Assembly: GCF_000706765.1 (NCBI RefSeq)
Contig: NZ_CP006018.1
Location: forward strand, 558,001-622,000
From: Bifidobacterium [indicum] DSM 20214 = LMG 11587
GTDB taxonomy: Bacteria > Actinomycetota > Actinomycetes > Actinomycetales > Bifidobacteriaceae
DNA length: 64,000 nt
Direction of reading: 5' to 3'
In this document: piece after piece, positions 1 to 9,063 of the stretch
Position numbering within the stretch: the stretch's first letter is position 1
How the letters are laid out: every line of letters begins with the position of its first letter
The notes under the pieces: model-generated
Told to the model about the DNA's origin: nothing
The model's input: only the letters and a program-made list of their open reading frames with translations
Databases searched by the model: none
Position numbers and translations under genes: made by a program

Positions 1-1094
1 TGGGCGAGGCACGGCGTATGGGGATCCAGATCCTGCCTCCGGACATCAACGAGTCCGTGGCCGCTTATTCCGCAGTCGGCGACGTGGTCCGCTTCGGTCT
101 GGCGGCCATCCGCAACGTGGGTTCCAAGGCGGTCCAGGCGATCATCGACGAGCGGTCAGGTCCCCGGGGCAGGTTCGTCAACTTCATGGACTTCGTCAAG
201 CGGGTGCCCATGGACGTCCTCAACAAGCGCACTGTGGAATCCCTGATCAAGGGTGGTGCCTTCGACGGGATCGACCCCAACAGGCGGGCCCTCTTCCAGG
301 TGCATGACGAAGCCATCGACCAGGTCATGCCTATCAAGCGCAAGCAGGCCGAGGGGCAGTTCGACCTCTTCGCGGAGGCCGATGACGACGGGGGGAACGA
401 GTCGGATGCCCTCGGTGATGCCCAGGTGACCATTCCCGACATCGAGGAGTGGGAGAAGTCCACCAAGCTCAACTTCGAACGCCAGATGCTGGGCCTCTAT
501 GTATCCGACCACCCGCTGAGCGGTATGACCTCGGTTCTGGCGGGTATGCGCGATATGTCGATCGCCCAGCTGCTGAACCGGGCGAACACCATGGGCAACC
601 AGACCGTCACCCTGGCAGGACTGGTCACGGCCGTCGACAGGAGGGTCTCCAAGAAGGGGAACCCCTGGGCCATTGTCACCATCGAGGATTTGGAATCCTC
701 CATACAGTGCATGTTCTTCGGGAAGGTATACGACGCCAATGCCGACGACCTCTCCCTGGACTCGGTGATCCGGGTGCGGGGACTGGTGGAGTTGCGTGAT
801 GAGGAATCCAGCCTGCGGGTCACCGACATGGAGGTGCCCATGCTGGAGTCGGCCGATGAACGGCCTCTGACCATCACCCTGCCCAGGACGGCCCTGGACC
901 GCGGGCGAATGGAGCGGCTGGCGCAGATTCTGAAGACCCATCCAGGGTACTGCCAGGTCAGGCTGGCTGTGACCGATGAGCGGGGGAACGTGCGCATGCT
1001 GACCTTCGGGGACGGCTTCAGGACCACCCACGACACCTCGATGCTGGCTGAGATCAAATCGGTCTTCGGGCCCTCCTGCCTTCCCTCGGCCTAG
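1..1094 (+). CDS. dnaE: DNA polymerase III alpha subunit, C-terminal part (5' end outside window)
   Basis: Replicative DNA polymerase, polymerising subunit. Only the last 363 residues are present; the reading frame is open from base 3 (GEARRMGIQ), so the gene starts upstream of the window. The visible part begins with the conserved RMGIQILPPDINES segment, continues through the helix-hairpin-helix region (about residues 20-100 of this fragment) and then an OB-fold (about 195-265, VTLAGLVTAVDRRVSKKGNP). The gene ends with TAG 82 bases before hisD, which has its own apparent promoter, so it is probably not part of the his operon. The family assignment is clear; nothing can be said of the catalytic PHP and palm domains, which are outside the window. 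Confidence 0.96.
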   Translation, partial: GEARRMGIQILPPDINESVAAYSAVGDVVRFGLAAIRNVGSKAVQAIIDERSGPRGRFVNFMDFVKRVPMDVLNKRTVESLIKGGAFDGIDPNRRALFQVHDEAIDQVMPIKRKQAEGQFDLFAEADDDGGNESDALGDAQVTIPDIEEWEKSTKLNFERQMLGLYVSDHPLSGMTSVLAGMRDMSIAQLLNRANTMGNQTVTLAGLVTAVDRRVSKKGNPWAIVTIEDLESSIQCMFFGKVYDANADDLSLDSVIRVRGLVELRDEESSLRVTDMEVPMLESADERPLTITLPRTALDRGRMERLAQILKTHPGYCQVRLAVTDERGNVRMLTFGDGFRTTHDTSMLAEIKSVFGPSCLPSA

Positions 1095-1164
1095 GACGCC
1101 TGCGGAACCGTCTCACCATTTGGGATGGAGGTGAACGCCTGGCCTCGGCGACACAAAAGTTCAC

Positions 1165-1170
1165 TACCAT
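1165..1170 (+). promoter_or_regulatory. Candidate -10 element of a leaderless hisD transcript
   Basis: TACCAT fits the actinobacterial TANNNT -10 pattern and ends 6 bases before the ATG at 1177, which would place the transcription start at or next to the start codon. No convincing -35 is visible. The same arrangement is seen before nrdR, dtd and the gene at 38294. The alternative is a conventional ribosome site, GAGGT at 1172-1176, serving the internal ATGs at 1189/1192. Confidence 0.4.
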
Positions 1171-1176
1171 CGAGGT

Positions 1177-2574
1177 ATGTCAAAACTCATGATGAGAACC
1201 ATGGATCTGCGCGGGAAGACCATGTCCCGCGCCCAGCTCCTCGCCGCCATGCCCAGGGCCGATATGGGTACTCGGGAGGCAAGCAGTCAGGTGCAGCCCA
1301 TACTGGACCAGGTGCGTGAGCGTGGGGCTGCGGCCCTTCGTGATCTGGAGGAGCGGTTCGACCATGTGCGTCCCCATGATTTGAGGGTGCCGGCTGCTGC
1401 CATGCAGGAGGCCCTTGAGGGACTGGATCCCAAGGTCAGGGCGGCCATAGAGGAATCCGTCACCCGCATCCGCAAGGTCTGCGCCGCCCAGGTGCCCGAG
1501 CCCATGGCCACTGACCTGGCCCCCGGTGCCCGTGTCAGCGAGCGATGGATTCCCGTCGAGCGCGTCGGTCTTTACGTACCTGGGGGCAAGGCTCTCTACC
1601 CCTCCTCGGTCATCATGAATGCGGTGCCCGCCCAGGTGGCAGGCGTCGATTCCCTGGCCGTGGCCACCCCGCCTGCTTCCGATGACCCCCGTGGCCTGCC
1701 GGCGGCGATCATCCTGGCCACCTGCGCCATCCTGGGGGTGGATGAGGTCTATGCCGTGGGCGGTGCCCAGGCCGTGGCCATGTTCGCATACGGAGCCAGG
1801 GGATCGGAGCCTCAAGACGGGGAGATCCTCTGCGATCCGGTCGATAAGATCACCGGCCCGGGTAACATCTTCGTGGCCACAGCCAAGCAGATGGTCTCAG
1901 GCATGGTGGGAATCGATGCCGTGGCTGGGCCTACGGAAATAGCCATTTTGGCTGATGGGGAGGCCAATCCCGACTGGGTTGCGGCGGACCTGATCGGGCA
2001 GGCGGAACATGATGAGCTGGCCGGTTCGGTCCTCGTCACCGACAGCCAGGACCTGGCACAGGGCGTTCAGGAGGCTCTGGAGCGCAGGGTGCCGCGAACC
2101 GAGCACGCTGACCGGGTGCGTACATCGCTGAGTGGCAACCAGTCGGGAATCATCCTGACCGATGGAATCGACCAGTCGATTGATGTGGCCAACGCCTATG
2201 CCGCCGAGCACTTGGAGATCCAGACGGCCGACCCGGATGCCGTCATCGACCGGATTCGGAACGCCGGCGCCATCTTCCGTGGCCCATACTCCCCGGTGCC
2301 CTTGGGGGACTACATGTCCGGATCCAACCACGTCCTGCCCACCGGCGGCACAGCCAGGTTCGACGTGGCCCTGGGCGTACACACCTTCATGAAGCCTGTT
2401 GAGGTCATAGAGTATGACCGGGAGGGACTCAAGCCCATCGCAGCCAAGATCAACGATTTTGCCGTCTCCGAGGACCTGCCCGCCCACGGCGAGTGCATCC
2501 TGAGCCGGTTCCTGGACGACCCGTACGACAAGGCCGACCTGGAATCCAACGAAGAGAAGGCCGGCTTGCGGTGA
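1177..2574 (+). CDS. hisD: Histidinol dehydrogenase
   Basis: Catalyses the last two steps of histidine synthesis, NAD-dependent oxidation of L-histidinol to histidine. It is 465 aa, slightly longer than the usual 430-440 because of the N-terminus. Visible signatures are VGLYVPGGKALYPSSV, VDKITGPGNIFVATA, GIDAVAGPTEIAILAD, the zinc-binding QAEHDELAGS segment and GDYMSGSNHVLPTGG near the C-terminus. I chose ATG 1177 because a TANNNT box 6 bases upstream suggests a leaderless mRNA; ATG 1189 or 1192 would give a protein 4-5 residues shorter. The stop overlaps the hisC start by four bases (GTGA), so hisD and hisC are translationally coupled. It is the first gene of the his cluster. Confidence 0.96.
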   Translation: MSKLMMRTMDLRGKTMSRAQLLAAMPRADMGTREASSQVQPILDQVRERGAAALRDLEERFDHVRPHDLRVPAAAMQEALEGLDPKVRAAIEESVTRIRKVCAAQVPEPMATDLAPGARVSERWIPVERVGLYVPGGKALYPSSVIMNAVPAQVAGVDSLAVATPPASDDPRGLPAAIILATCAILGVDEVYAVGGAQAVAMFAYGARGSEPQDGEILCDPVDKITGPGNIFVATAKQMVSGMVGIDAVAGPTEIAILADGEANPDWVAADLIGQAEHDELAGSVLVTDSQDLAQGVQEALERRVPRTEHADRVRTSLSGNQSGIILTDGIDQSIDVANAYAAEHLEIQTADPDAVIDRIRNAGAIFRGPYSPVPLGDYMSGSNHVLPTGGTARFDVALGVHTFMKPVEVIEYDREGLKPIAAKINDFAVSEDLPAHGECILSRFLDDPYDKADLESNEEKAGLR

Positions 2575-3719
2575 GTGCCATACCTGCCGATCTTCCCCTC
2601 CGCACGGATCTGGTGGGAGAGGAGCCTTACGGTGCCCCCCAGCTGGATGTTCCGGTCTGCCTGAATGTCAATGAGAACCCCTACCCGCTGGACCCGGAGG
2701 TGGTCGAGGCCATCTGCCGACGTGTGGGGGAGGAGGCCCCTGGGCTCAACCGGTATCCCGACAGGGAGCACGAGGGTCTTCGAAAGGCCCTTGCCGCCTA
2801 CCTGAAGGAGGAGTCCCAGGCTGCCTTGGAACCCGACCAGGTATGGGCGGCCAACGGGTCCAATGAGATCATGCTTCAGCTCTTCCAGGCTTTTGGCGGG
2901 CCGGGCAGGACCGTGCTGGGTTGCGATCCGACCTACTCCATGTACCCCGAGTATGCCAGGGATACCTTTACGGACTGGGAACTGGCTCACCGTCTTCCTG
3001 ATTTCAGCCTGGACATGGAAACGACGATCGAGCGAATCAAGGCCCTTGGGCCCGCCATGGTCCTGGTGACCAGCCCCAACAACCCCACGGGAACGCCTCT
3101 GCCCATGGAGGAACTGACCCGGCTTCTTGAGGTCTGCTCACAAGTCCATGTATCGGGTGCGGACCAGTCGGCCCGTCCCATTGTGGTCGTAGATGAGGCA
3201 TACATCGAGTTCCGTGACCCCGGCACCCCCTCGGCGGTCAGCCTGATTGGGCGATACGACCATCTGGCGGTCAGCCGAACCATGTCCAAGGCCTTTGCCT
3301 TCGCCGGTGCCAGGGTCGGCTACCTTGCAGCATCACGGGGAATAATCGACGCGGTCCGCATCGTCCGGATGCCCTACCACCTGAGCGCCCTCACCCAGGT
3401 CGCCGCCCTGGCCGCCCTGGAGCACACCGACCTCCAGCTGGCTCGTGTGGGCAAGCTTCGTGAGACCCGCCGGAAGACCGCCGGATGGTTGTCGGAGCAG
3501 GAGTACCACGGTCAACCACTGACTGTGGTTCCGTCGGCATCCAACTTCATACTCTTCGGTATCTTCCCTGACCGAAATGCCATCTTCGGGGCCATGAAAG
3601 AGGCCGGCGTGCTGATCAGGGCCGTAGGCCCTGAAGGCTACCTGAGGGTATGCATGGGCACCGATGCGGAGATGGAACGGTTCCGCGGAACCCTGGTCGA
3701 TGTCCTGAAGCGGTTCTAG
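2571..3719 (+). CDS. hisC: Histidinol-phosphate aminotransferase
   Basis: PLP-dependent transamination of imidazole acetol-phosphate with glutamate to histidinol phosphate. It is 382 aa. The fold-type I signatures are VCLNVNENPYPL near the N-terminus, VTSPNNPTGTPL, VVDEAYIEF and the PLP-lysine motif SRTMSKAFAFAGARVGYLA. The GTG at 2571 overlaps the hisD TGA. The frame is open further upstream to 2493, but that stretch lies inside hisD and reads as low-quality Pro/Arg-rich sequence, so it was rejected as coding. GAGAAGG about 11 bases upstream may help reinitiation. A gap of 127 bases separates it from hisB. Confidence 0.95.
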   Translation: MSAIPADLPLRTDLVGEEPYGAPQLDVPVCLNVNENPYPLDPEVVEAICRRVGEEAPGLNRYPDREHEGLRKALAAYLKEESQAALEPDQVWAANGSNEIMLQLFQAFGGPGRTVLGCDPTYSMYPEYARDTFTDWELAHRLPDFSLDMETTIERIKALGPAMVLVTSPNNPTGTPLPMEELTRLLEVCSQVHVSGADQSARPIVVVDEAYIEFRDPGTPSAVSLIGRYDHLAVSRTMSKAFAFAGARVGYLAASRGIIDAVRIVRMPYHLSALTQVAALAALEHTDLQLARVGKLRETRRKTAGWLSEQEYHGQPLTVVPSASNFILFGIFPDRNAIFGAMKEAGVLIRAVGPEGYLRVCMGTDAEMERFRGTLVDVLKRF

Positions 3720-3846
3720 GGGTATACGGACCAGCGGCACGGCTATGCTGGTGGTCTAGAGGCCGTGCGCGAACCCACAGTGTGGACCGACAGTGGTCGA
3801 TGGCCCGCGGTGCAGAACGGTGTGCGGCAAGAGCAGAGGAGCAGCA

Positions 3847-4449
3847 ATGGCAGGCAGAACAGCCACCATCACACGCCAGACCAGTGAATCCAAGGTGAGT
3901 CTGAGTCTGGACCTGGATGGTACCGGGGCGACCAATATCGACACCTCGGTGCCTTTCTACGACCACATGATGACGGCCCTGGGCAGGCATTCCCTGATCG
4001 ACCTGACCATCAAGGCCAGCGGGGACACCCCGATTGATGTTCATCACACCGTCGAGGATGTGGCAATCGTCTTCGGTGAGGCGCTGGCCCAGGCCCTGGG
4101 TGACAAGCGTGGCATCAAACGGTTCGCTGATGCCACCGTGCCCCTGGATGAGGCCCTGGCCCGAGCTGTGGTCGACATATCCGGCAGGCCATATGCGGTC
4201 TGCACCGGAGAACCGGAAGGGTTCGAGTATGCCATGATTGGCGGGCACTTCACGGGCTCCCTGGTCAGGCACGTCATGGAATCCATCGCCATGCATGCGG
4301 GAATCTGCCTTCACCTGACCCTCTTGGCCGGAAGGGACCCGCACCATATCGCCGAGGCTGAGTTCAAGGCCCTGGCCCGGGCCTTGCGCTTCGCCGTGGA
4401 GCCGGATCCCAGGGTGGACGGCATTCCCAGTACCAAGGGATCGCTATGA
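3847..4449 (+). CDS. hisB: Imidazoleglycerol-phosphate dehydratase
   Basis: Dehydrates imidazole glycerol phosphate in histidine synthesis. At 200 aa it is the monofunctional actinobacterial type, without the phosphatase domain found in enterobacteria. The metal-binding histidine clusters are visible: [29 protein letters not shown] and [19 protein letters not shown] 3847 is chosen because AGAGGAGC lies just upstream; an in-frame extension to 3793 has no homologous look. The stop overlaps the next gene by four bases (ATGA). Confidence 0.96.
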   Translation: MAGRTATITRQTSESKVSLSLDLDGTGATNIDTSVPFYDHMMTALGRHSLIDLTIKASGDTPIDVHHTVEDVAIVFGEALAQALGDKRGIKRFADATVPLDEALARAVVDISGRPYAVCTGEPEGFEYAMIGGHFTGSLVRHVMESIAMHAGICLHLTLLAGRDPHHIAEAEFKALARALRFAVEPDPRVDGIPSTKGSL

Positions 4450-5237
4450 GTGCGGACGGGAATGAGGACAAGGACCGGAAGGACGATGGTCTGCCCGATT
4501 TCGGCCACCATCTGAGTGACGAGGAGATCGAGCGGGCCTTGGCCGGCTTTGAGGCCGAGTTCGGTGAGGGCCGGGATCGGACCGATCGGAACACCGATGA
4601 CGATTCCAAGGAAGACTCACGATTTGAGTCGGATATGGATTCCGAATCCGGCACGGAAGCCGAGGCCGGTGATGAAACCGGGCCGACCGGCGAACAGCCT
4701 ATGGAGCAGAACGGGAACCTTGATGGTGTTGCCGACTTCGATCAGGAGCTTGAAGGGCTGATTGGCAACCGGGCCAAGGCCGCCGTCATGGTGACCCGTC
4801 TGGCCTCGGCCGAGCTTCTGGCGGCGTTCTGCCAGATCTCCGATATCTCGGCCTGGTGCATACAGGCCCGTGAGGGTGCCGTGGCGGTTCTGAGAAACCT
4901 GGATGGGGATGGACCCGAAGCGGCCATCCGCGACCTGACCACCGTCGTCTCGGGGCTTAGTGCCATCCTGGCGGTCAACCGGGCCGACAAGCTTGAATCG
5001 ACCCTCTGGATCAACGGGCAGTCGGGCCAGACCTTCGCGCCCCCCATGCTCTTCGCCTCCACCGCCGACTTTGTGGAGGATCTGATGATCGGGACCACCA
5101 CAGTGGACAGGTTGCGTGAGGAAGGGGCCACCATCTTCGACTCGGGGGAGTACAACCGCGAGAAGGCCATGGGCATCATCGCCGCGCACACCAGGTTCGG
5201 GGCCGGGGGATCGGCTCGGAAGGGTCGCGTCGAATAG
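4446..5237 (+). CDS. Uncharacterised acidic protein encoded between hisB and hisH
   Basis: No function recognised. The 263-aa product has a strongly acidic, probably disordered N-terminal part (about residues 1-95, rich in D, E, S and G) followed by a compact, mostly helical C-terminal region (about 100-255, from [21 protein letters not shown] to [14 protein letters not shown]). There is no signal peptide, membrane segment or recognisable catalytic motif. It starts inside the hisB stop (ATGA) and ends 31 bases before hisH, so it is clearly part of the his operon. The position suggests a role linked to histidine synthesis or its regulation, but that is inference from context only. Confidence 0.85.
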   Translation: MSADGNEDKDRKDDGLPDFGHHLSDEEIERALAGFEAEFGEGRDRTDRNTDDDSKEDSRFESDMDSESGTEAEAGDETGPTGEQPMEQNGNLDGVADFDQELEGLIGNRAKAAVMVTRLASAELLAAFCQISDISAWCIQAREGAVAVLRNLDGDGPEAAIRDLTTVVSGLSAILAVNRADKLESTLWINGQSGQTFAPPMLFASTADFVEDLMIGTTTVDRLREEGATIFDSGEYNREKAMGIIAAHTRFGAGGSARKGRVE

Positions 5238-5268
5238 ACATCGGGCAGAGGACCTTGCAAGGAGGAAC

Positions 5269-6018
5269 ATGACCAGGATACAGGTGCTTGACTACGGGTT
5301 CGGCAACGTACGGTCCATGGTGCATGCCTTCTCCCAGCTTGGGATCGATGCGGAGCTCAGCGCCGATACGGACCTGGCCATGAGCGCCGATGGCCTTGTC
5401 ATCCCCGGTGTGGGGGCATATGGAGCCTGCATGGCGGGGCTGCGCGCCGTTGGCGGAGACCGCATAATCCACGACCGTATCGCCCTGGGTCTGCCGGTTC
5501 TCGGTGTCTGCGTGGGTCTCCAGGTCATGTTTCAGGCCGGGGACGAGGATGGTCATGATGAGCCCGGTCTGGGGCTGATTCCCGGACGGGTAACGAAGTT
5601 GGATGCCGATGTGGTGCCCCATATGGGGTGGGACGAGGTGCAGGTGCCCCAAGGCTCGAGACTCATGGCCGGGGTCGAGGACCAGCGCTTCTACTTCGTC
5701 CACTCCTACGCGGCCATGGCTGCGCAAGGGGACGGTGATGGAGGGGAAGCGGGCCCTGACCTGTCATTGCTGGTCCCCGTGTCCGGCCGGGACCGGAAGG
5801 ACGGTGAGCGGATGGAGCCGTCCGGAAATGCTCCCGCCCCGCTGGTCACATGGGCCGGTTACGGGCGTAGCAGGTTCGTGGCGGCCTATGAGTGCGGCCC
5901 CTTGAGCGCCACCCAGTTCCATCCCGAGAAGTCGGCCATGGCGGGTGCGCGATTGCTGACCAACTGGGTGCGGACCCTATCGGGGAATTCCACCCCTGCA
6001 CCCGAGAAAGGTGAATGA
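5269..6018 (+). CDS. hisH: Imidazole glycerol phosphate synthase, glutamine amidotransferase subunit
   Basis: Class I glutaminase subunit that supplies ammonia to HisF for ring closure of imidazole glycerol phosphate. The nucleophile sits in [11 protein letters not shown] and the His-Glu pair in FHPEKS; the N-terminus [12 protein letters not shown] is typical. At 249 aa it is longer than the usual 200-215; the surplus is a Gly/Asp-rich insertion (about residues 155-190) between [10 protein letters not shown] and [15 protein letters not shown] 5269 has a strong GGAGGA site 3 bases upstream of the spacer. HisF, its partner, is not in the window. Confidence 0.94.
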   Translation: MTRIQVLDYGFGNVRSMVHAFSQLGIDAELSADTDLAMSADGLVIPGVGAYGACMAGLRAVGGDRIIHDRIALGLPVLGVCVGLQVMFQAGDEDGHDEPGLGLIPGRVTKLDADVVPHMGWDEVQVPQGSRLMAGVEDQRFYFVHSYAAMAAQGDGDGGEAGPDLSLLVPVSGRDRKDGERMEPSGNAPAPLVTWAGYGRSRFVAAYECGPLSATQFHPEKSAMAGARLLTNWVRTLSGNSTPAPEKGE

Positions 6019-6019
6019 G

Positions 6020-6751
6020 ATGCTGACACTCTTACCAGCAGTTGATGTCCGCGACGGGAAGGCGGTCCGCCTCAGGCAGGGTGTCTCCGGTTCCGAGAAG
6101 GTCTATGGGGAACCCGCCGATGCCGCCAAGGCCTGGGTGGATCAGGGTGCCGAGTGGCTCCACCTGGTAGATCTGGATGCGGCTTTCGGTACTGGAGACA
6201 ACCGTGACAAGTTGGCCTCCCTGGTCAACGAGCTGGGAGACCGGGTCAAGGTGGAGCTCAGTGGTGGAATCCGAGACGATGCCAGCCTGGAGGCCGCCCT
6301 GGAAGCCGGTGCGGCCCGGGTCAACATCGGCACGGCCGCCCTGGAGAACCCGGACTGGACCAGTCGGGTCCTGAGTCGTTACGGGGAAAGGGTCTGTGTA
6401 GGTCTGGATGTGCGTGGGCACACCCTGGCCGCCCGAGGCTGGACCAGCAAGGGCGGGGATCTCTTCGAGACCATGAAACGACTGGACGATGATGGATGCG
6501 GTCGGTACGTGGTCACCGACGTGGCCCGGGACGGGATGATGACCGGCCCCAACCTGGACCTGCTGGGTGAGGTGTCCAGTCGGACCCCGGCCAAGGTAAC
6601 CGCTTCCGGGGGCATCTCCAGCCTCAATGACCTCAGGGACATCGCCGGGTTGTCCGATCGGGGTGTGGACAGCGCCATTCTGGGCAAGTCCCTCTATGAG
6701 GGGGCCTTTACCCTGGAGCAGGCTCTGGACCTGGTTTCCGGGCATTGTTAA
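6020..6751 (+). CDS. priA: PriA-type phosphoribosyl isomerase (HisA, probably also TrpF activity)
   Basis: (beta/alpha)8-barrel isomerase converting ProFAR to PRFAR; actinobacterial PriA proteins also do the TrpF reaction of tryptophan synthesis. The 243-aa product starts LLPAVDV with the catalytic Asp9, has the second phosphate-site region SGGIRDD, and the later Asp in VVTDVARDG (167-172). The RGW segment at 139-141 matches the Arg and Trp residues used by mycobacterial PriA for dual substrate binding, so bifunctionality is expected; this is inference from the motif. ATG 6020 is preceded by AAAGG at good spacing; a GTG at 6011 in the same frame is less likely. It begins one base after the hisH stop. 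Confidence 0.92.
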   Translation: MLTLLPAVDVRDGKAVRLRQGVSGSEKVYGEPADAAKAWVDQGAEWLHLVDLDAAFGTGDNRDKLASLVNELGDRVKVELSGGIRDDASLEAALEAGAARVNIGTAALENPDWTSRVLSRYGERVCVGLDVRGHTLAARGWTSKGGDLFETMKRLDDDGCGRYVVTDVARDGMMTGPNLDLLGEVSSRTPAKVTASGGISSLNDLRDIAGLSDRGVDSAILGKSLYEGAFTLEQALDLVSGHC

Positions 6752-6788
6752 CGCGATAGGCAAGTCGGCGAAATATAGGAATGGGAGC

Positions 6789-8136
6789 ATGAGCTCTATG
6801 GATAAGCAAGAGGAATTTGCGCTGCGCACTGTCGAGGAGCGCGATGTTCGGTTCATTCGACTCTGGTTCACGGACGTTCTGGGCACGCTGAAATCGGTGG
6901 CCATAGCCCCGGCTGAGCTGGAGGTAGCCTTCGAGGAGGGACTCGGTTTCGATGGGTCCGCAATCGAGGGCATGACCAGGGTCTCCGAGGATGACATGAT
7001 CGTCAAGCCGGATCCTTCGACATTCCAGATTCTTCCCTGGAGGGGAGGCCCCCAGGGTACCGCCAGGATTTTCTGCGACGTGCTCACGCCCGACGGCGAG
7101 CCCAGCAGCGGTGATCCACGACACGTACTTGAAGCGTGCCTTGGCCCATGCCAAGGACAAGGGTTTCATCTTCTACACCCATCCCGAGATCGAGTTCTAC
7201 CTCTTTGAGAACCAGGAGGACTGGTCCCAGCCCCCGGTTCCCATCGATGAAGGCGGCTATTTCGACCATGTTCCCCGCAGCCCGGGAATGGACTTCCGCA
7301 GGGCCTGCGTCAACATGCTGGAGCAGATGGGCATCTCGGTGGAGTACTCCCACCATGAGGCCGGACCGGGCCAGAACGAAATCGACCTGCGCTACGCCGA
7401 TGCCCTGACCACGGCCGACAACATCATGACCTTCCGCACCGTGGTCAAGGAGATATCCCTGGAACGAGGGATTTACGCCAGTTTCATGCCCAAGCCGTTC
7501 ACCGATCAGCCGGGATCGGGCATGCACACCCATCTGAGCCTGTTCGAGGGCGACAGCAATGCCTTCTACGAGGTGGGCCAGGAGTTCAACATGTCGCAGA
7601 CCGCCCGTCAGTTCGCGGCCGGCATTCTGGCCCACGCCGCCGAAATCTGCGCGGTGACCGACCAGTACGTCAACTCCTACAAGAGGCTTTGGGGAGGGGC
7701 TGAGGCCCCCAGTTACGTATGCTGGGGCCACAACAACCGCTCGGCCCTCCTGCGCATACCCCAGTACAAACCCGGCAAGGGAAACTCGGCCAGGATGGAG
7801 TTCCGCGGCCTGGATCCGGGGGCCAACCCCTATCTGGCATACTCCGTCCTCCTGGCTGCCGGCCTGGATGGGATCGAGCAGAAGATGACCCTGGGGGAGC
7901 CCACCAGTGACGATGTCTGGGAGTTGACCGATTCGGAGCGGCAGGCCATGGGAATCGCACCCCTGCCGGACTCTCTGGACTCCGCCCTGAAACTGATGGA
8001 GAAATCGGACTTTGTGGCCGAAGTCCTGGGAGAACACACGTTCGAGTACTTCCTGCGCAATAAGCACAAGGAGTGGAACAGCTACAGCAGGCAGGTCAAT
8101 CCCTACGAGCTGGAGTACTACCTGCCGCGCCTCTAG
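6789..8136 (+). pseudogene. glnA: Glutamine synthetase (GlnA2-like), interrupted by a single-base frameshift
   Basis: Would condense glutamate and ammonia to glutamine. From ATG 6789 (or 6798, which matches the family start MDKQEEF) the frame reads a normal GSI N-terminus up to GDPRHVL at about 7130. It then leaves homology and stops at 7208. The rest of the enzyme (KRALAHAKDKGFIFYTHPEIEFYLF, SGMHTHLSLF, the ATP-site and C-terminal parts) continues in the +1 frame from about 7131 to the TAG at 8136. Removing one T from the TT at 7129-7130 restores one open frame of about 449 codons, the normal length of GlnA2. It could be a real null allele, a reversible frameshift or a sequencing error. It follows priA by 37 bases. 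Confidence 0.85.
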
Positions 8137-8158
8137 GACCCCTGCCGTCAGGTGGTAG

Positions 8159-8168
8159 CCCCCCCCCC
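8159..8168. repeat. Homopolymer of ten C
   Basis: Ten consecutive C residues lie between the glnA stop and the last base of the convergent minus-strand gene, whose TAG stop is encoded by 8168-8170. Such tracts are prone to slippage; here it is essentially non-coding, so length change would have little effect on protein. Confidence 0.9.
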
Positions 8169-9061
8169 TACTCGTCGGCCCTTCCGAACCAGGCATCGTA
8201 GATGATGACGAAGTTCCTGTTCCCGTAGCTGGAACAGGAGTCGCCCTCACCGTCACCGGCTGCCAGGGCTGCGGTGTTGGGCTGGTAGGGGGTGTAGATG
8301 TAGAGCAGCGCCGTGGCATCGTTCTCGATATAGACATCAGAGGCACCACAGGAGGCTTCGGGACTGAACCTGACCTGATTGATGGCCCTTGTCTGGAACT
8401 GATAATCGGATCGGTGGGTCTCATAGTACCGATAGCGCTTGGCGGCTCCGTAGACCTGGTTGAAAAAGCCGGCATATCGGGCATCACAGGCAGCATCGTC
8501 TGGGCAGGAGAGCCCCATGGCCGACCTGATTTGGGTGGGGTCCGGATTCTTGGACGTGACCAGGTGCTGCTCTTTTTGGAGCATGGTCAGCAGTACCTTC
8601 TGACTGATGCCGCAGGATCTTGCCGCTCCGTCGATGATCTGTGCCGCAGTCTGTCCCTTCCCACCCTGGTAGGGGTCACAGAGCCCATCCCCGTCAGGAC
8701 TGGGGGTGTCCACCCTCATGGTTCTCAGGCAGGAGTCCCCGGTGCAGTCGGCCCCCTTCTGGTCCAGAAAGACCTGGACGTCCTCGGCATTCATGCTGGT
8801 GGTGTCATGGAAACGCTGATCGGTGATGATTCTGCCCGGGTTGAACTCATACTGCCTGGCCATCTCGTTCTGATGCTCCCGGGTCCTGCCGACCAGCTCC
8901 CGATATGAGACGAAGTGCAAAGACACGATGACCAAGGCGACCACAAGAACCAGGGCCATCACTGTCGCCGCAACGGCCTCGACGCGGCGGGTGGTCCCCA
9001 TCCGCTTCCAGGTCCTGGCCAGATTGCTGCTGGTATGTCGTTTGCCCGGTGTCTTCCCCAT
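8168..9061 (-). CDS. Membrane-anchored, cysteine-rich hemagglutinin/lysozyme-like protein
   Basis: Predicted cell-surface protein of 297 aa. A basic N-terminus is followed by one membrane segment (about residues 29-51, ATVMALVLVVALVIVSLHF), with no signal-peptidase site that I can see. The outer domain has eight cysteines (for example GADCTGDSCLR, GLSCPDDAACD, GDSCSSYGNRNF), consistent with disulphides, and the segment AAQIIDGAARSCGISQKVLLTMLQKEQ that resembles lysozyme-like domains. Actinobacterial relatives are often labelled hemagglutinin, a name without firm functional support. It begins two bases after the hrpA stop and is probably cotranscribed with it. Confidence 0.8.
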   Translation of the reverse strand: MGKTPGKRHTSSNLARTWKRMGTTRRVEAVAATVMALVLVVALVIVSLHFVSYRELVGRTREHQNEMARQYEFNPGRIITDQRFHDTTSMNAEDVQVFLDQKGADCTGDSCLRTMRVDTPSPDGDGLCDPYQGGKGQTAAQIIDGAARSCGISQKVLLTMLQKEQHLVTSKNPDPTQIRSAMGLSCPDDAACDARYAGFFNQVYGAAKRYRYYETHRSDYQFQTRAINQVRFSPEASCGASDVYIENDATALLYIYTPYQPNTAALAAGDGEGDSCSSYGNRNFVIIYDAWFGRADE

Positions 9062-9063
9062 GC

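Noticed and set aside
2493-2570. 26-residue N-terminal extension of HisC
   Set aside because: It overlaps hisD coding sequence and looks unlike any HisC; the GTG at 2571 gives tight coupling.
7111-7208. GTG at 7111 as an independent start for a short glutamine synthetase
   Set aside because: The homology runs on smoothly from the upstream frame; a protein lacking the first 110 residues would miss part of the active site between subunits. A frameshift explains it better.
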